Below are positions 1 to 7,780 of a stretch of DNA of 35,679 nucleotides, in pieces; positions within the stretch are counted from its first letter, which is position 1; each line of letters starts with the position of its first letter. The notes beneath the pieces were generated by a model. That model had not been told where the DNA came from. It made no database searches and saw only the letters and a program-made list of their open reading frames with translations. The DNA comes from Pseudofrankia coriaricola (lineage in GTDB: Bacteria; Actinomycetota; Actinomycetes; Frankiales; Frankiaceae). The stretch is taken from NCBI RefSeq assembly GCF_001854805.1, contig NZ_MBLO01000059.1, positions 1 to 35,679 on the forward strand, given 5' to 3'. The translations under genes and the position numbers were made by a program.

Positions 1-185
1 ACCTCGGCGTAGTCGTCGTCCGGGAACAGGCACATTCCCAGCGTCAGATACGACGTCACATGCGGCGGGAGCTTCCCGCCCTTCCGCCGCTCGCCGACCC
101 CACAGACCTCGACCGCCTCATCCACCGCGTCACGCGGGACCGCCGTCACCAGCACCCCGACCGACACCTGGTCCGGGGACATCAT
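1..185 (-). CDS. IS4-family transposase, N-terminal part, runs off left edge
   Basis: The minus strand from 185 reads MMSPDQVSVGVLVTAVPRD and then continues through a charged stretch to GMCLFPDDDYAEV at base 1, open to the window edge. The pattern VPRD...VDE...GERR...LPPHV..YLTLGMCLFPDDDY matches the N-terminal domain of IS4-type transposases (Nterm_IS4), which precedes the DDE catalytic domain; the catalytic part lies outside the window. Two consecutive ATG codons (185-183 and 182-180) and a GTG three codons further up are possible starts; no strong ribosome binding site separates them. It lies outside the putative attachment site at 636-677, so it is probably neighbouring DNA and not part of the element to its right. 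Confidence 0.8.
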   Translation of the reverse strand, partial: MMSPDQVSVGVLVTAVPRDAVDEAVEVCGVGERRKGGKLPPHVTSYLTLGMCLFPDDDYAE

Positions 186-375
186 CGAAGCCACGAACCG
201 TGACCAAACCACCCACCAGCACAGATGCCACGCCGCCACGCCGTACCAACCCGCCGGCCAGCAACAGCGGAAGATCAGCCATCCAAGATCGACTTAAGCT
301 TCACGGCATTGCGTCCATGAGGCCGGGGTCGAACAGGATGTGCATGATCCGTCCTTACGGTGATGGGAAGGTACG

Positions 376-393
376 GGGACAGCGGGCTGTCCC
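376..393. other. Perfect inverted repeat (8-bp arms) upstream of the IS4 gene
   Basis: GGGACAGC and GCTGTCCC face each other across a 2-base centre. It lies between the transposase start and the attachment region and could be part of an IS end or a short terminator or operator. The rest of 186-463 holds no gene I can support. Confidence 0.4.
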
Positions 394-463
394 GGATGGG
401 TGAGGCAGAGAGAGCGCGTGGCCGGGGTGGGTGGCGCGCGGGTGGTAAGCCAGGAGGAGATGT

Positions 464-1930
464 TCATGCGGCGGCTCCCTCGACGTGGCAACCACAGGAG
501 CAGCCAGGCTTGGCCGGGTGGGGTTGACGGCTACTGCTGACGGCAGCGCTGCCGACGAGCCACCGTCGTTTACTGGCCTCAACTGCCGTGCTTATAGAGG
601 TGAGGCGGTCGAGCGGACTGGTGGCTGAAAAATTGCCAAGGACGAGGCCGGGGGTTAGAGTCCCCCGACCCGCACCAGATATAAGCGAAGTAAGATATAC
701 ATCAATCAGGTGGCCTTGACGGCTAAATTGACGGCTACGCCCACGCGGTCTAGCGTACGTTGCCTCTCGGCCGCTCCTTGGTGGAGTTTTGACCAGTACT
801 CTCTCGACCTTCTCAAGCGACGCCCGCCGTTGCGTGAGCCGGTCGTGAGTGTAGTGTTCAAGCGTCGTCGAGACGCGGGCGTGGCCAAGAATCAGCTGGG
901 CGCTGCGAGCTGGTACACCGAGATCCTGCAGGAGCGTCGCCAGGCTGTGCCGAAGATCATGAAGCCTGATGCGTCGAATGTCATGCTGCTGGCAGAGCCG
1001 CTGGAAAGTTCGCACGAGGGTAGACGGCTCGAGTGGCCGGCCACTCTGGGTGCAGAACACGAGCGCCTCGGTGTCAGAAGCCCCCTGCCACTCCGTCCCG
1101 ACCGCCTTGCGGATCTGCATCTGTCGCTCTCGGTGCTCCACCAGCGCCTGCCGCACAAAGCGCAGCAGCGGCAATCGTCGCTCGCCGGCTTTCGTCTTGA
1201 CCGGCCCGATGTGAAGGCTTCCCTTCACTCGCTGGAGTTGCTGGCGCACGTGCAGTACGTCATCGGTGAAGTCGACGTCGCACCAACGCAATCCCAGCAC
1301 TTCGCCGCGTCGCAAGCCGCACAGCAGTAGCAGCAGGAAGGCCGAGTAGAGAGCTTCTGGGCGCGCCACCTTCAGGAATCGTTTCGACTCATTGGGTGTC
1401 CACGGCTCGACCTCGTTTGGCCGGTGGGTCGGAAGTACGACGAGACGGGCGACGTTACGGCTGACAGTCTCCTGGCGTACCGCATGGCTCAGCGCTGAAC
1501 TGAGTACCTTGCGCATAATCTGTACCTTTGGCACGGAGTGCCCAGACTCGATCGACTCGCTCAGAAATCCTTGAACCGCATGTACGGTCAGTCTGGCGAG
1601 CGATTGCCGTCCCAAGCCGGGAATCAGGTACAGCCGACAGATCATCTCGCACTGCGCGTAGGTGCCAGGGCGTTTGTTCTTCCGGACGACGTCCTCAAGC
1701 CAGTGATGGAGGTAGTCGCCCATCTTCCATGCTTCGTCAGGAACTGCCAGCCCCCGCTGGGTCTTTGCCTGAACCTCTATGATTCTTTCATACGCCTCGG
1801 CGCGGGTCGCTCCATAAACTCGCACTCGTTTCCGTCTTCCGCTGAGCGTTTGGAGGTAGATGGCGGCCTCGTACCTGCCGTCCTGACGTCGGTAGATCGT
1901 TCCCTCACCGTTGGCCCGCCGCCCCGCCAT
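464..1930 (-). CDS. int: Tyrosine recombinase (site-specific integrase)
   Basis: This is a phage/ICE-type tyrosine integrase that would catalyse insertion and excision at the adjacent tRNA-like att site. From ATG 1930 it has an N-terminal arm-binding region starting MAGRRANGEGTIYRR, a core-binding SAM-like domain (about residues 70-165) and a catalytic domain. R207 sits in GLRRGEVLGLRW, H324 and R327 in LHDLRHS, H350 in LGHARVS and the nucleophile Y360 in LEHYTHD. ATG 1930 overlaps the excisionase stop (TGATG), which favours this start over upstream in-frame codons. The catalytic domain ends near base 850, but the frame stays open through the tRNA-like sequence to a stop at 464. The last 70 or so residues therefore come from DNA beyond the crossover and the tail would differ in the excised form. 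Length is 488 aa against about 380-420 for typical relatives. Confidence 0.93.
   Translation of the reverse strand: MAGRRANGEGTIYRRQDGRYEAAIYLQTLSGRRKRVRVYGATRAEAYERIIEVQAKTQRGLAVPDEAWKMGDYLHHWLEDVVRKNKRPGTYAQCEMICRLYLIPGLGRQSLARLTVHAVQGFLSESIESGHSVPKVQIMRKVLSSALSHAVRQETVSRNVARLVVLPTHRPNEVEPWTPNESKRFLKVARPEALYSAFLLLLLCGLRRGEVLGLRWCDVDFTDDVLHVRQQLQRVKGSLHIGPVKTKAGERRLPLLRFVRQALVEHRERQMQIRKAVGTEWQGASDTEALVFCTQSGRPLEPSTLVRTFQRLCQQHDIRRIRLHDLRHSLATLLQDLGVPARSAQLILGHARVSTTLEHYTHDRLTQRRASLEKVERVLVKTPPRSGREATYARPRGRSRQFSRQGHLIDVYLTSLISGAGRGTLTPGLVLGNFSATSPLDRLTSISTAVEASKRRWLVGSAAVSSSRQPHPAKPGCSCGCHVEGAAA
524..737 (+). repeat. Three direct copies of TTGACGGCTA flanking the putative att core
   Basis: Exact 10-mers lie at 524-533, 716-725 and 728-737; a shortened relative (TGACGGC) follows the first at about 537. 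Two copies are 12 bases apart just inside the integrase side of the tRNA-like sequence, and one lies on the far side. Short direct repeats flanking the crossover core are what tyrosine integrases use as arm-type binding sites; that role is inferred here from position only. Confidence 0.5.
636..677 (+). other. tRNA-Leu-like 3' end, putative integrase attachment site
   Basis: A GGGGG/CCCCC stem (650-654/662-666) encloses a 7-base loop TTAGAGT, followed by GACCCGC, a discriminator A and CCA at 675-677. This is the T-arm, 3' acceptor strand and CCA of a tRNA; the ending closely resembles tRNA-Leu genes, including the AAGGAC of the long variable arm. Upstream sequence (590-635) does not supply a GCGGGTC 5' acceptor strand, and the loop has A where C56 is nearly universal. 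It is therefore a 3' fragment or degenerate copy, not an intact tRNA gene. Actinobacterial elements commonly integrate into tRNA 3' ends, and the integrase gene abuts it. Confidence 0.6.
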
Positions 1931-2199
1931 CACGCGGCCTCCTCGGTGAGCCGCCCAAGCAACTCGATCAAGGCCGCCACCGGCACCAAGCGCCGCCGTC
2001 CGATCGTCACCGTGCTCAGCCGCCGAGCGCGGATCAGCTGGTAGATGCTCCACCGGCTGATCTTCAGCACCTGCGCCGCTTCCGCCACCGTCAGCACGAC
2101 CGGAGCCCTAGTGGCCACACCGCTTGCCTCAAGTTCGGTATCAGCCCGGGCGGTGCTGCGGGCTGCGGACATGCCTGGCTGCCCCTGCGGCGCGGTCAT
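1930..2199 (-). CDS. xis: Excisionase / MerR-like helix-turn-helix DNA-binding protein
   Basis: This 89-aa protein contains LTVAEAAQVLKISRWSIYQL followed by IRARRLSTVTIGRRRLVP, the pattern of the HTH_17/excisionase family (winged helix, DNA-bending). Such proteins steer integrase toward excision and are nearly always encoded directly upstream of int. ATG 2199 overlaps the stop of the ImmA-like gene (ATGA) and the stop overlaps the integrase ATG, so the three are translationally coupled; a start six codons further up (2217) is less likely. The N-terminal 40 residues are low-complexity and unassigned. Confidence 0.88.
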   Translation of the reverse strand: MTAPQGQPGMSAARSTARADTELEASGVATRAPVVLTVAEAAQVLKISRWSIYQLIRARRLSTVTIGRRRLVPVAALIELLGRLTEEAA

Positions 2200-2912
2200 A
2201 GCGCGCCTCCCGGGCACAACGCACCGACCGGTGACGTGGCAGCCTGCCGCAGACCAACGCCGGCCCGGCGAATGGCTACACCGCTGCGGCGGTAGGCCGT
2301 GCGGGAATCACCACGCCATTTCCGCGACGCTGGCCTGACCCGCTCCAGCCCGACCTGTCGGAGCCGGACCCCGATCAGGGCCTCGGACACATCAAAGACG
2401 CTGGCCAAGGCTGTGCGAGCCCGCATCCCAGCCCGCCATGCCTGTTCAAGCCATGGCCGGGGCACCAAGACGCAGCCGGCGAAGTAATCGCACAGCGCTT
2501 CGGCCTCGGCCGAGCCGGCCGCATCGTCCCGGCGCCAGCCGGGATAGAGCGCCTCGCGGAAGGGGTCGTCCAGGATGTGCTTCATCTCGTGCGCCAGGCT
2601 GGAACGGCAGCGCCACAGGCTGTCGTCCGCGTTGATCTGCACCAGCCACTGGCGTTTCCGGGGGTTCCACTGCGAGTAACCGCTGCTCGCCAGGCCAGGT
2701 ACGACCACGACCTCGATCTCCGGCAGTTCGGCCACCAGCTCGATGTCCACGCTGGGTTTGGTGATGCCAAGCCCCCGGAGCAGCGCGTATGCCTGCCGTT
2801 CGGCCACGACCCGGGCCTCCACCCGGCTGAGTGGCCGGGCCAGTAGATCGAGCGTCCGCGCCGGCATCAGGCGGCGCACCTGCTCAAGGATGTCTTTCCG
2901 TGAATCTTCCAT
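2196..2912 (-). CDS. ImmA/IrrE-family metalloprotease
   Basis: This 238-aa protein has a zinc-protease signature, H108-E109-M-K-H112 in SSLAHEMKHILDD, with downstream acidic residues in SAEAEALCDYFAGCVLVP that fit the third metal ligand. In ICEBs1-type elements ImmA cleaves the cognate XRE repressor (ImmR) after DNA damage or cell-cell signalling, releasing excision and transfer. That is the likely role here because the XRE gene ends 9 bases upstream and xis/int follow. An AAGGAGG ribosome binding site 5 bases before ATG 2912 fixes the start. The C-terminal 45 residues (from RPASRKW) are arginine-rich and unassigned. The target is inferred from gene order. Confidence 0.88.
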   Translation of the reverse strand: MEDSRKDILEQVRRLMPARTLDLLARPLSRVEARVVAERQAYALLRGLGITKPSVDIELVAELPEIEVVVVPGLASSGYSQWNPRKRQWLVQINADDSLWRCRSSLAHEMKHILDDPFREALYPGWRRDDAAGSAEAEALCDYFAGCVLVPRPWLEQAWRAGMRARTALASVFDVSEALIGVRLRQVGLERVRPASRKWRGDSRTAYRRSGVAIRRAGVGLRQAATSPVGALCPGGAL

Positions 2913-2921
2913 ATGCCTCCT

Positions 2922-3368
2922 TCAAAGGTTTTCCCATTTGACACTCTCTGGCGAGTCGAACCCAAGGTCGTCCGCCTTGCGGGCCATCGGCGTGGTGCGC
3001 TCAACGATCCGGCGTTCACGTTTTAGATTGTCGAAATAGGTGGCCAGCTCCTCGGCTGTCCCATCAGTCATCCGGTAGCGTGCCCGTAGGTAGGGCACAA
3101 AGCTCGGCAGTCCCTGCGGCGACTGGTAGCCTGCCAGGGCGAATAGATCTCCATGGTCGACGCCCAGCACCTCGGCAATCCGTTGGAGTTTTTCGGGAGA
3201 CGGCTGGCGGACCTGGTCGGCTTCAAGGCGTACTATGTACGATGGATGCAGATCAACTTCGCTGGCAAGGCCGCGCAGCGTCATACCCCTCCGCTCACGG
3301 GTCTTGCGCAGGTACCTTCCGATCGTCACGGCGTCTGCCTGCGCATCTTTGTTTTCAGTTCTATTCAT
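2922..3368 (-). CDS. XRE-family helix-turn-helix regulator, putative element repressor
   Basis: An N-terminal Cro/CI-type HTH is visible: IGRYLRKTRERRGMTLRGLA, then SEVDLHPSYIVRLEAD and PSPEKLQRIAEVLGVDHGDL. The C-terminal half (FVPYLRARYRMTDGTAEELATYFDNLKRERR) is helical and is the likely protease-sensitive or oligomerising part. ATG 3368 is chosen because GGAGG at 3378-3382 lies 9 bases upstream; ATG 3377 would touch that motif. The gene is paired with the ImmA-like protease immediately downstream, so it is probably the maintenance repressor of the element. The 111 bases before it (3369-3479) are AT-rich for this region and contain CATAAT as a possible -10 on the minus strand without a convincing -35. 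Confidence 0.87.
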   Translation of the reverse strand: MNRTENKDAQADAVTIGRYLRKTRERRGMTLRGLASEVDLHPSYIVRLEADQVRQPSPEKLQRIAEVLGVDHGDLFALAGYQSPQGLPSFVPYLRARYRMTDGTAEELATYFDNLKRERRIVERTTPMARKADDLGFDSPESVKWENL

Positions 3369-3479
3369 ATGTGACATCCTCCGCTTGCGTTCCAATTATG
3401 CGACATTCTGAAAGCAAATGGAAGCGTAGAATTTACAACGTCGTCCTATCGGTTCGGAAATTCATATAGGCGGGGCCTA

Positions 3480-4172
3480 TTACTGGCCATGCTGACTTCC
3501 GGCCGCACGCTGCTCGTGCCGCACCGCCCGCAGCACCTCGCCCGCCCGCTCCGTGCTGATACCGAGTGCCCGCCGTAGCGCGTCCCTCGTGATGGGCCGC
3601 CCGTCATGTGAGGCCCGATACTCGGCATCGGCGGCCCGGGCGGCGGCCAGCAGGCCGTCCTCTGCCGTCTCGGCCTCAGCGCCGGCTGCGTCCTCATCTG
3701 AACCCGCTTCCGGCCCCGATCCGACCTCCAGGACGGCCGCCGTCCCGACGTCCGGGCCGTCCTGCCCGTGCAGGACGGCGAGGTGCGACAGCAGGCCGAG
3801 CATCAGTGGCGGCACCGATCCGGTTGCCAGCACGACGGGCCAGCCGATGCCGAGCAGGCCGGCTTCGGCCAAGTGCCAGACTCCGTTGCCGGTGAGCGAC
3901 AGGCCGACCGCGAGCAGCGCGTTCCAACGGGCGAAATGCCGTGCTGAAGCGCTGGCCGCCCCACCGGCGAGCCAGACTCGGGTCGCGATCGCGGCGTAGA
4001 CGTCGACGGTCAGCGGCAGCAGTGGCGCCAGCCAGCGCTGCCAGCCGGCGGCCACTGCCAGGCTGTAGAGCCCGGCGAAGCTGCTGAGCGCCGCGGACAG
4101 GGCCACGATCGCCATGCCCGCCGTCACCCAGCGGTCGCGCCCCTCTGGCGAAGAACCGGCCTCGCTGCTCAC
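3480..4172 (-). CDS. DUF2637 membrane protein with C-terminal HTH-like segment
   Basis: This 230-aa protein has four hydrophobic segments in the N-terminal 125 residues (around AIVALSAALSSFAGLYSLAV, LAPLLPLTVDVYAAIATRVW, ALLAVGLSLTGNGVWHLAEA and PVVLATGSVPPLMLGLLSHL). This is the layout of DUF2637 proteins found on actinobacterial plasmids and ICEs, where they are proposed to act in conjugal spread. An acidic linker follows, then GRPITRDALRRALGISTERA, a small helix-turn-helix-like module. ATG 4172 overlaps the stop of the replication-relaxation gene. Membrane location is clear; a role in transfer is inferred from the company it keeps. Confidence 0.8.
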   Translation of the reverse strand: MSSEAGSSPEGRDRWVTAGMAIVALSAALSSFAGLYSLAVAAGWQRWLAPLLPLTVDVYAAIATRVWLAGGAASASARHFARWNALLAVGLSLTGNGVWHLAEAGLLGIGWPVVLATGSVPPLMLGLLSHLAVLHGQDGPDVGTAAVLEVGSGPEAGSDEDAAGAEAETAEDGLLAAARAADAEYRASHDGRPITRDALRRALGISTERAGEVLRAVRHEQRAAGSQHGQ

Positions 4173-4996
4173 GGTGCGCCACCGTCGAGCAGCCCGCCGA
4201 CGATTGCCTGCGCCGTCACCTCATGCCGTACGACGCTGAACAGCTCGACCCCGGTGTCCGGCAGCCGTGCTACCTCGCGCCGGATAGCCGCTGCCCGGGC
4301 GTCGTCCGGCACGCTGATCACGACGCGGGGCATCACGCCCCCGGGTCCGAGCTCGCCCCGGTTGAGGAAGTCGAGGTAGGTGTGCAGCTTGCCGCGCAGC
4401 GTGGGCAGGCTCTCTGTGGCACGGTCCACTTCGGCCCAGACATGATCCACGAACTCGGTGCTGGCCAAGGCCAAGTAGGCGTCGGGCTTGAGCCAGCCAC
4501 CGCCGTCCGGCCACCAACAGGCCGGTTCGGTCGCGAAGGCGTCGAGCGTGAGGCCGCGCACGGCCTTCACTGCGGCGGCGAGATCCACGTACAGCTGGCT
4601 GACCGCCAAGGCGTGCGCCAGGAACAGCGGCCGCGGTGTGCGCGGACGCCGAATCCGAGTAGCGGGCGCCGGCTCGTCCGGAGCCGCTTGGTGGCGCTCA
4701 AGCAAACGACGTCCGGCGGTGTCGAGGGTGAAGATCAGGCCGGAGGATCCGGCCCGCTCCCCACCGATCCGACGCTCCAGGGCGGCGACGACTCGCCAGT
4801 CCCGCAGGCGAGCCATGGTCCGCCGCCGCACCCGGCCCCGGGCCGAGGTGGCCACATCTTGGAAGTGCAGCTGATCCAACTGCTGACCGGTCAGGACCTT
4901 GACCCGCTGAAGGTCAATGACGATGCGCCAGTCACGCTCACTGAGCAGCCCGGCCAGGCGCTCAACCTGCCCAGCAGATACCCGCTGGCCGCTCAT
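4169..4996 (-). CDS. Replication-relaxation family protein
   Basis: This 275-aa protein has the features of the replication-relaxation family (Replic_Relax), which is common on actinobacterial plasmids and ICEs and implicated in plasmid replication or DNA processing. A winged-helix start (ERDWRIVIDLQRVKVLTGQQ) is followed by a restriction-endonuclease-like alpha/beta region with LRPDAYL-type residues (WLKPDAYLALAS) and FVDHVWAEVDRATESLPTL. GGAGG about 7 bases upstream supports ATG 4996; the open frame extends to 5131 but without a better start. It sits between the conjugation ATPase and the DUF2637 gene, whose start overlaps its stop. No separate Rep initiator was found, so this protein may fill part of that role. 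Confidence 0.8.
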   Translation of the reverse strand: MSGQRVSAGQVERLAGLLSERDWRIVIDLQRVKVLTGQQLDQLHFQDVATSARGRVRRRTMARLRDWRVVAALERRIGGERAGSSGLIFTLDTAGRRLLERHQAAPDEPAPATRIRRPRTPRPLFLAHALAVSQLYVDLAAAVKAVRGLTLDAFATEPACWWPDGGGWLKPDAYLALASTEFVDHVWAEVDRATESLPTLRGKLHTYLDFLNRGELGPGGVMPRVVISVPDDARAAAIRREVARLPDTGVELFSVVRHEVTAQAIVGGLLDGGAP

Positions 4997-5117
4997 GAGG
5001 ACGCCTCCGGTAGGAGGCGGACTCTCGGGGGCGTAATGCCGCGAAACATGCGCCTGACCAGGGGAAACCGACGAAGGGCACTCGACGCGACCGGAGCGCC
5101 GAACGGAGCAGCCCTGA

Positions 5118-7415
5118 TCACGACCCGGCACCTCGTGACTGCCGGCCGATCCGTCCGCCGCTGCCGGGTAGCGGCGCCTCGATCCGTGCGGCTAGGGCGG
5201 CTTCGACGTCGGCCCGGGGGAGGCCGAAGCGGTGCCGGCTCTGCGCGGCCAGCTGCGCCGGATCGCGCACGGCCCCCGGCAGTGGTGGCGTGGACGCCGT
5301 GACGACGCCGAGCGTCCGGCCGTCAACCGCGGGTCGAACGGCGATCTCCCAGGCATCCAGGCCCATGAGGTCATCCGGCGTCAGTGGCGAGAACGGCCGG
5401 GCCAACGCCCGGGCGTCCTGGTAGGCGTTGAGCTGGAAGACGATCTGGGTGCGGGCGGTGCCGAGCACCGCCGTCTCCACGGCGGTGGGTAGCTGGCCCA
5501 GGTACTGGTGGGCCAGGATCAGGCCGACCTTGTACTTGCGGGCCTGGGCCAGCATGTCGCCAAGATCCAATGGCAGGCGGATGACGTCCTGAAACTCATC
5601 GAGGTAGACGAACGTTGGGCGCCGCCGCTCCGCCGGCACCGCTACTCGTCCGAGGATCTTTTGCCACAGCACCGCTACCAGCAAGGCGCCCGCCAGTTGC
5701 GCCGTGTCGGTGCCGAGCGAGCCCTTGGCCAGGTTGACCAGCACCGCCTTGCCGTGGAAGGCCTCGGCGACATCGAAGCCCTCGCTCTGCCCGAGCGCCA
5801 GCCGCAGCGACGTTCGGGTGCTTAGGGCCCGGAGCTTGTTCAGACTGGGCCCGATGATCTGCACCCGTTCGGCATCGGAGCGCTGCTCGTATTCGCGCCA
5901 GAACGATCGCACCGAAGCCGGCACGCTCGACTGGGCCAAGACGAACCGCCGGAAGGCCTGGTTGGTCAGGAGCTCTGGCACCTCGGCCAGGGTGAACGCC
6001 GAGCCGTCCGACGCCCGGGTGTGCGTCAGCGTGAGCAAGCTGGCCCGGAGGACGTCGCTCGTCCTCGGTCCCCACGAGCCGTGCCACAGGCTGGCCATGA
6101 TGTGCACGATGGTGTCGACAGCCAGCTCGCGGCTGTGCTCGTCGCCCTGGTGCCGCAGGAGGTTGATCCCCACCGGCTGGTCTGTCGCGGCAAGGTCGAG
6201 GACGACGATGTCCTCCGTCCGGTCCTCCGGTACCCGCGCCAGGACGTCGTTGATCAAATCCCCGTTCGGGTCGACGACGACCACACCACGCCGGGCCGCG
6301 ATGTCCTGCAAGATCTGGTTGCCCAGCAAAGTGGACTTGCCGGTACCGGTCGGCCCGAGCACCCAGGTGTGCCGCAGCCGATCTTCGGTGCGGAAGCCCA
6401 GCGGCTGGGCCATGCCCGGGTAGTTGCTGGTGCCGATGACCACCGCGTCGCGGCCGCCGCGCGGCATGCCGGGTGCCGGCGGCAGTTGGCGGGCCGAGCC
6501 CAGGCTGAGACCCGGTAGCGAGACATCACCAACCGGCAGGCCCAGGCCCACTGCTTCCCCCGCGTTGATGACCAGGCCCCAGCCCCACAGCGGCAGGGCG
6601 ATGGCGCTCAGGCGCCGAGCAGCAACCGCGGACGGCACAGCCAGCCGCCGCACCGATACCCCAGGCGTCTCGAGCGTGCGCAGCGCGGCGATAACTCGGC
6701 TGACCATCGCGCCCTGGCGGTCGGGACGTGCGGCCACTGCGCCGATCCGGCAGCAGACCTGCAGCAGGGGCAGGGCGTGCTTAACCCGCGCTGCTCGTTC
6801 GGCCTCGGCGTTGGCGCGCTCGACGACTGAGCGCATGACCGCCGGGAGCCCCGGTGGTATTGACTGCCGACCAGTACCCACGCCGCTGACGCCGCCGACG
6901 ATGTACTGGCAGCAAATGATCTCGCTGTCGTGCAACGGTTGGAGCGAAGCCAGGAGGGCTGCGCTGGCAATGGCAGCCCGCTCGGCGGCCAGCGGCTGCA
7001 CCTCTGAGCTCAGCCCCACTTCGGTAGCTGACCCGAAGATCGGCCGGCTTAGGAGATGCTCGGGGGCTTCCTCGATCCGCACCCCGGGCAGCGCTGCGCG
7101 CAGCCCGGCCAGCAGGCCCAACCGGTCCCGGCGCGGCGTCAGCAGGTAGTACGAGATCCCGCGCGCCGTGGCGACGACCTCCAGCACGATCGGCGGGTGG
7201 GGGATGAGGGCCTTGGCCGGCGAGCGGGTGGCCGCGGCGACCGTCGTCAGCCAGGCAGCCACGGCCTGGGGGTCGAGCCCGCGGGGCAGGCGCAGCCGGA
7301 AGGCCACCAGGTCCCGGCGCCAGCTGGCAGCGTTGGCAGCGCGCACGGCCAGGACAACGCCGATGCCAAGCAACGCGCCAAGGACGTACGGCAGCCAGAG
7401 CAGGAGATCGCTCAT
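5118..7415 (-). CDS. Conjugative DNA-transfer ATPase (VirD4/TraG/TraC-like)
   Basis: This 765-aa protein begins with one transmembrane helix (LPYVLGALLGIGVVLAV), followed by a region of about 300 residues facing the cytoplasm and then a P-loop motor domain. Walker A is LGPTGTGKSTLLGN with K360, and Walker B is TFVYLDEFQDV with D606-E607. Downstream motifs include ILAHQYLGQLP and ARTQIVFQL. These match type IV secretion coupling proteins and helicase-HerA/DUF87-type ATPases of actinobacterial mobile elements, which drive DNA export. ATG 7415 overlaps the stop of the small upstream gene (ATGA). It is the only clear transfer motor here; no relaxase or FtsK-type TraB was found, so transfer may rely on genes outside the window. 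Confidence 0.88.
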   Translation of the reverse strand: MSDLLLWLPYVLGALLGIGVVLAVRAANAASWRRDLVAFRLRLPRGLDPQAVAAWLTTVAAATRSPAKALIPHPPIVLEVVATARGISYYLLTPRRDRLGLLAGLRAALPGVRIEEAPEHLLSRPIFGSATEVGLSSEVQPLAAERAAIASAALLASLQPLHDSEIICCQYIVGGVSGVGTGRQSIPPGLPAVMRSVVERANAEAERAARVKHALPLLQVCCRIGAVAARPDRQGAMVSRVIAALRTLETPGVSVRRLAVPSAVAARRLSAIALPLWGWGLVINAGEAVGLGLPVGDVSLPGLSLGSARQLPPAPGMPRGGRDAVVIGTSNYPGMAQPLGFRTEDRLRHTWVLGPTGTGKSTLLGNQILQDIAARRGVVVVDPNGDLINDVLARVPEDRTEDIVVLDLAATDQPVGINLLRHQGDEHSRELAVDTIVHIMASLWHGSWGPRTSDVLRASLLTLTHTRASDGSAFTLAEVPELLTNQAFRRFVLAQSSVPASVRSFWREYEQRSDAERVQIIGPSLNKLRALSTRTSLRLALGQSEGFDVAEAFHGKAVLVNLAKGSLGTDTAQLAGALLVAVLWQKILGRVAVPAERRRPTFVYLDEFQDVIRLPLDLGDMLAQARKYKVGLILAHQYLGQLPTAVETAVLGTARTQIVFQLNAYQDARALARPFSPLTPDDLMGLDAWEIAVRPAVDGRTLGVVTASTPPLPGAVRDPAQLAAQSRHRFGLPRADVEAALAARIEAPLPGSGGRIGRQSRGAGS

Positions 7416-7597
7416 GGCTGGGCCTCTATGGGCTCAGCCGCCGGTGCGGACCCGGGCAACGGACCCGCTGAGGCTTCGTTCGTTGCTCGCAGGCGGCATA
7501 GAGCGAAGGTCAGCAGTGCCGCAGCGAACCGGCCGATATCGATATCGGCGCGCCACTCGGCCAGTACGCTGGCCTTCGAGGAATTGGTTTTGGGCAT
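7412..7597 (-). CDS. Small hypothetical protein upstream of the conjugation ATPase
   Basis: A 61-aa protein (MPKTNSSKASVLAEWRADID...) with a moderately hydrophobic middle (IGRFAAALLTFALCRL) and a proline/alanine-rich tail. ATG 7597 has AGGA about 8 bases upstream; the frame extends further up without a better start. Its stop overlaps the ATPase ATG, so the two are translationally coupled and it may be a small transfer-complex partner. I do not recognise a family. The gap between it and the methyltransferase gene (7598-7780) carries no gene. Confidence 0.6.
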   Translation of the reverse strand: MPKTNSSKASVLAEWRADIDIGRFAAALLTFALCRLRATNEASAGPLPGSAPAAEPIEAQP

Positions 7598-7780
7598 GGC
7601 GGTGTCCTTGTGTTGCGAATGATCAAGGGAGTGGCGCCAGCACGGGGGCGCCAGGAGGAAGGCCTCGGGGATGGGCCTTGATCGCGCTCTCTCACGCCCT
7701 GTTATGCGGGGCGAATGGAAAATGATCAAGCCGTCAAATTTACAGCTGATCACTCACTCGTGAGGCGCCGGTGCTACCAG

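Noticed and set aside
1-185. Complete insertion sequence
   Set aside because: Only the transposase N-terminus lies in the window and no matching terminal repeats can be paired.
590-677. Complete tRNA gene
   Set aside because: The T-arm and CCA end are convincing, but no 5' acceptor strand pairs with GACCCGC and the anticodon arm cannot be closed properly; only the 3' portion is supported.
4223-5302. 359-codon plus-strand open frame
   Set aside because: It is antisense to the replication-relaxation and conjugation ATPase genes, rich in Pro/Arg/Gly and without motifs; a GC-bias artefact.
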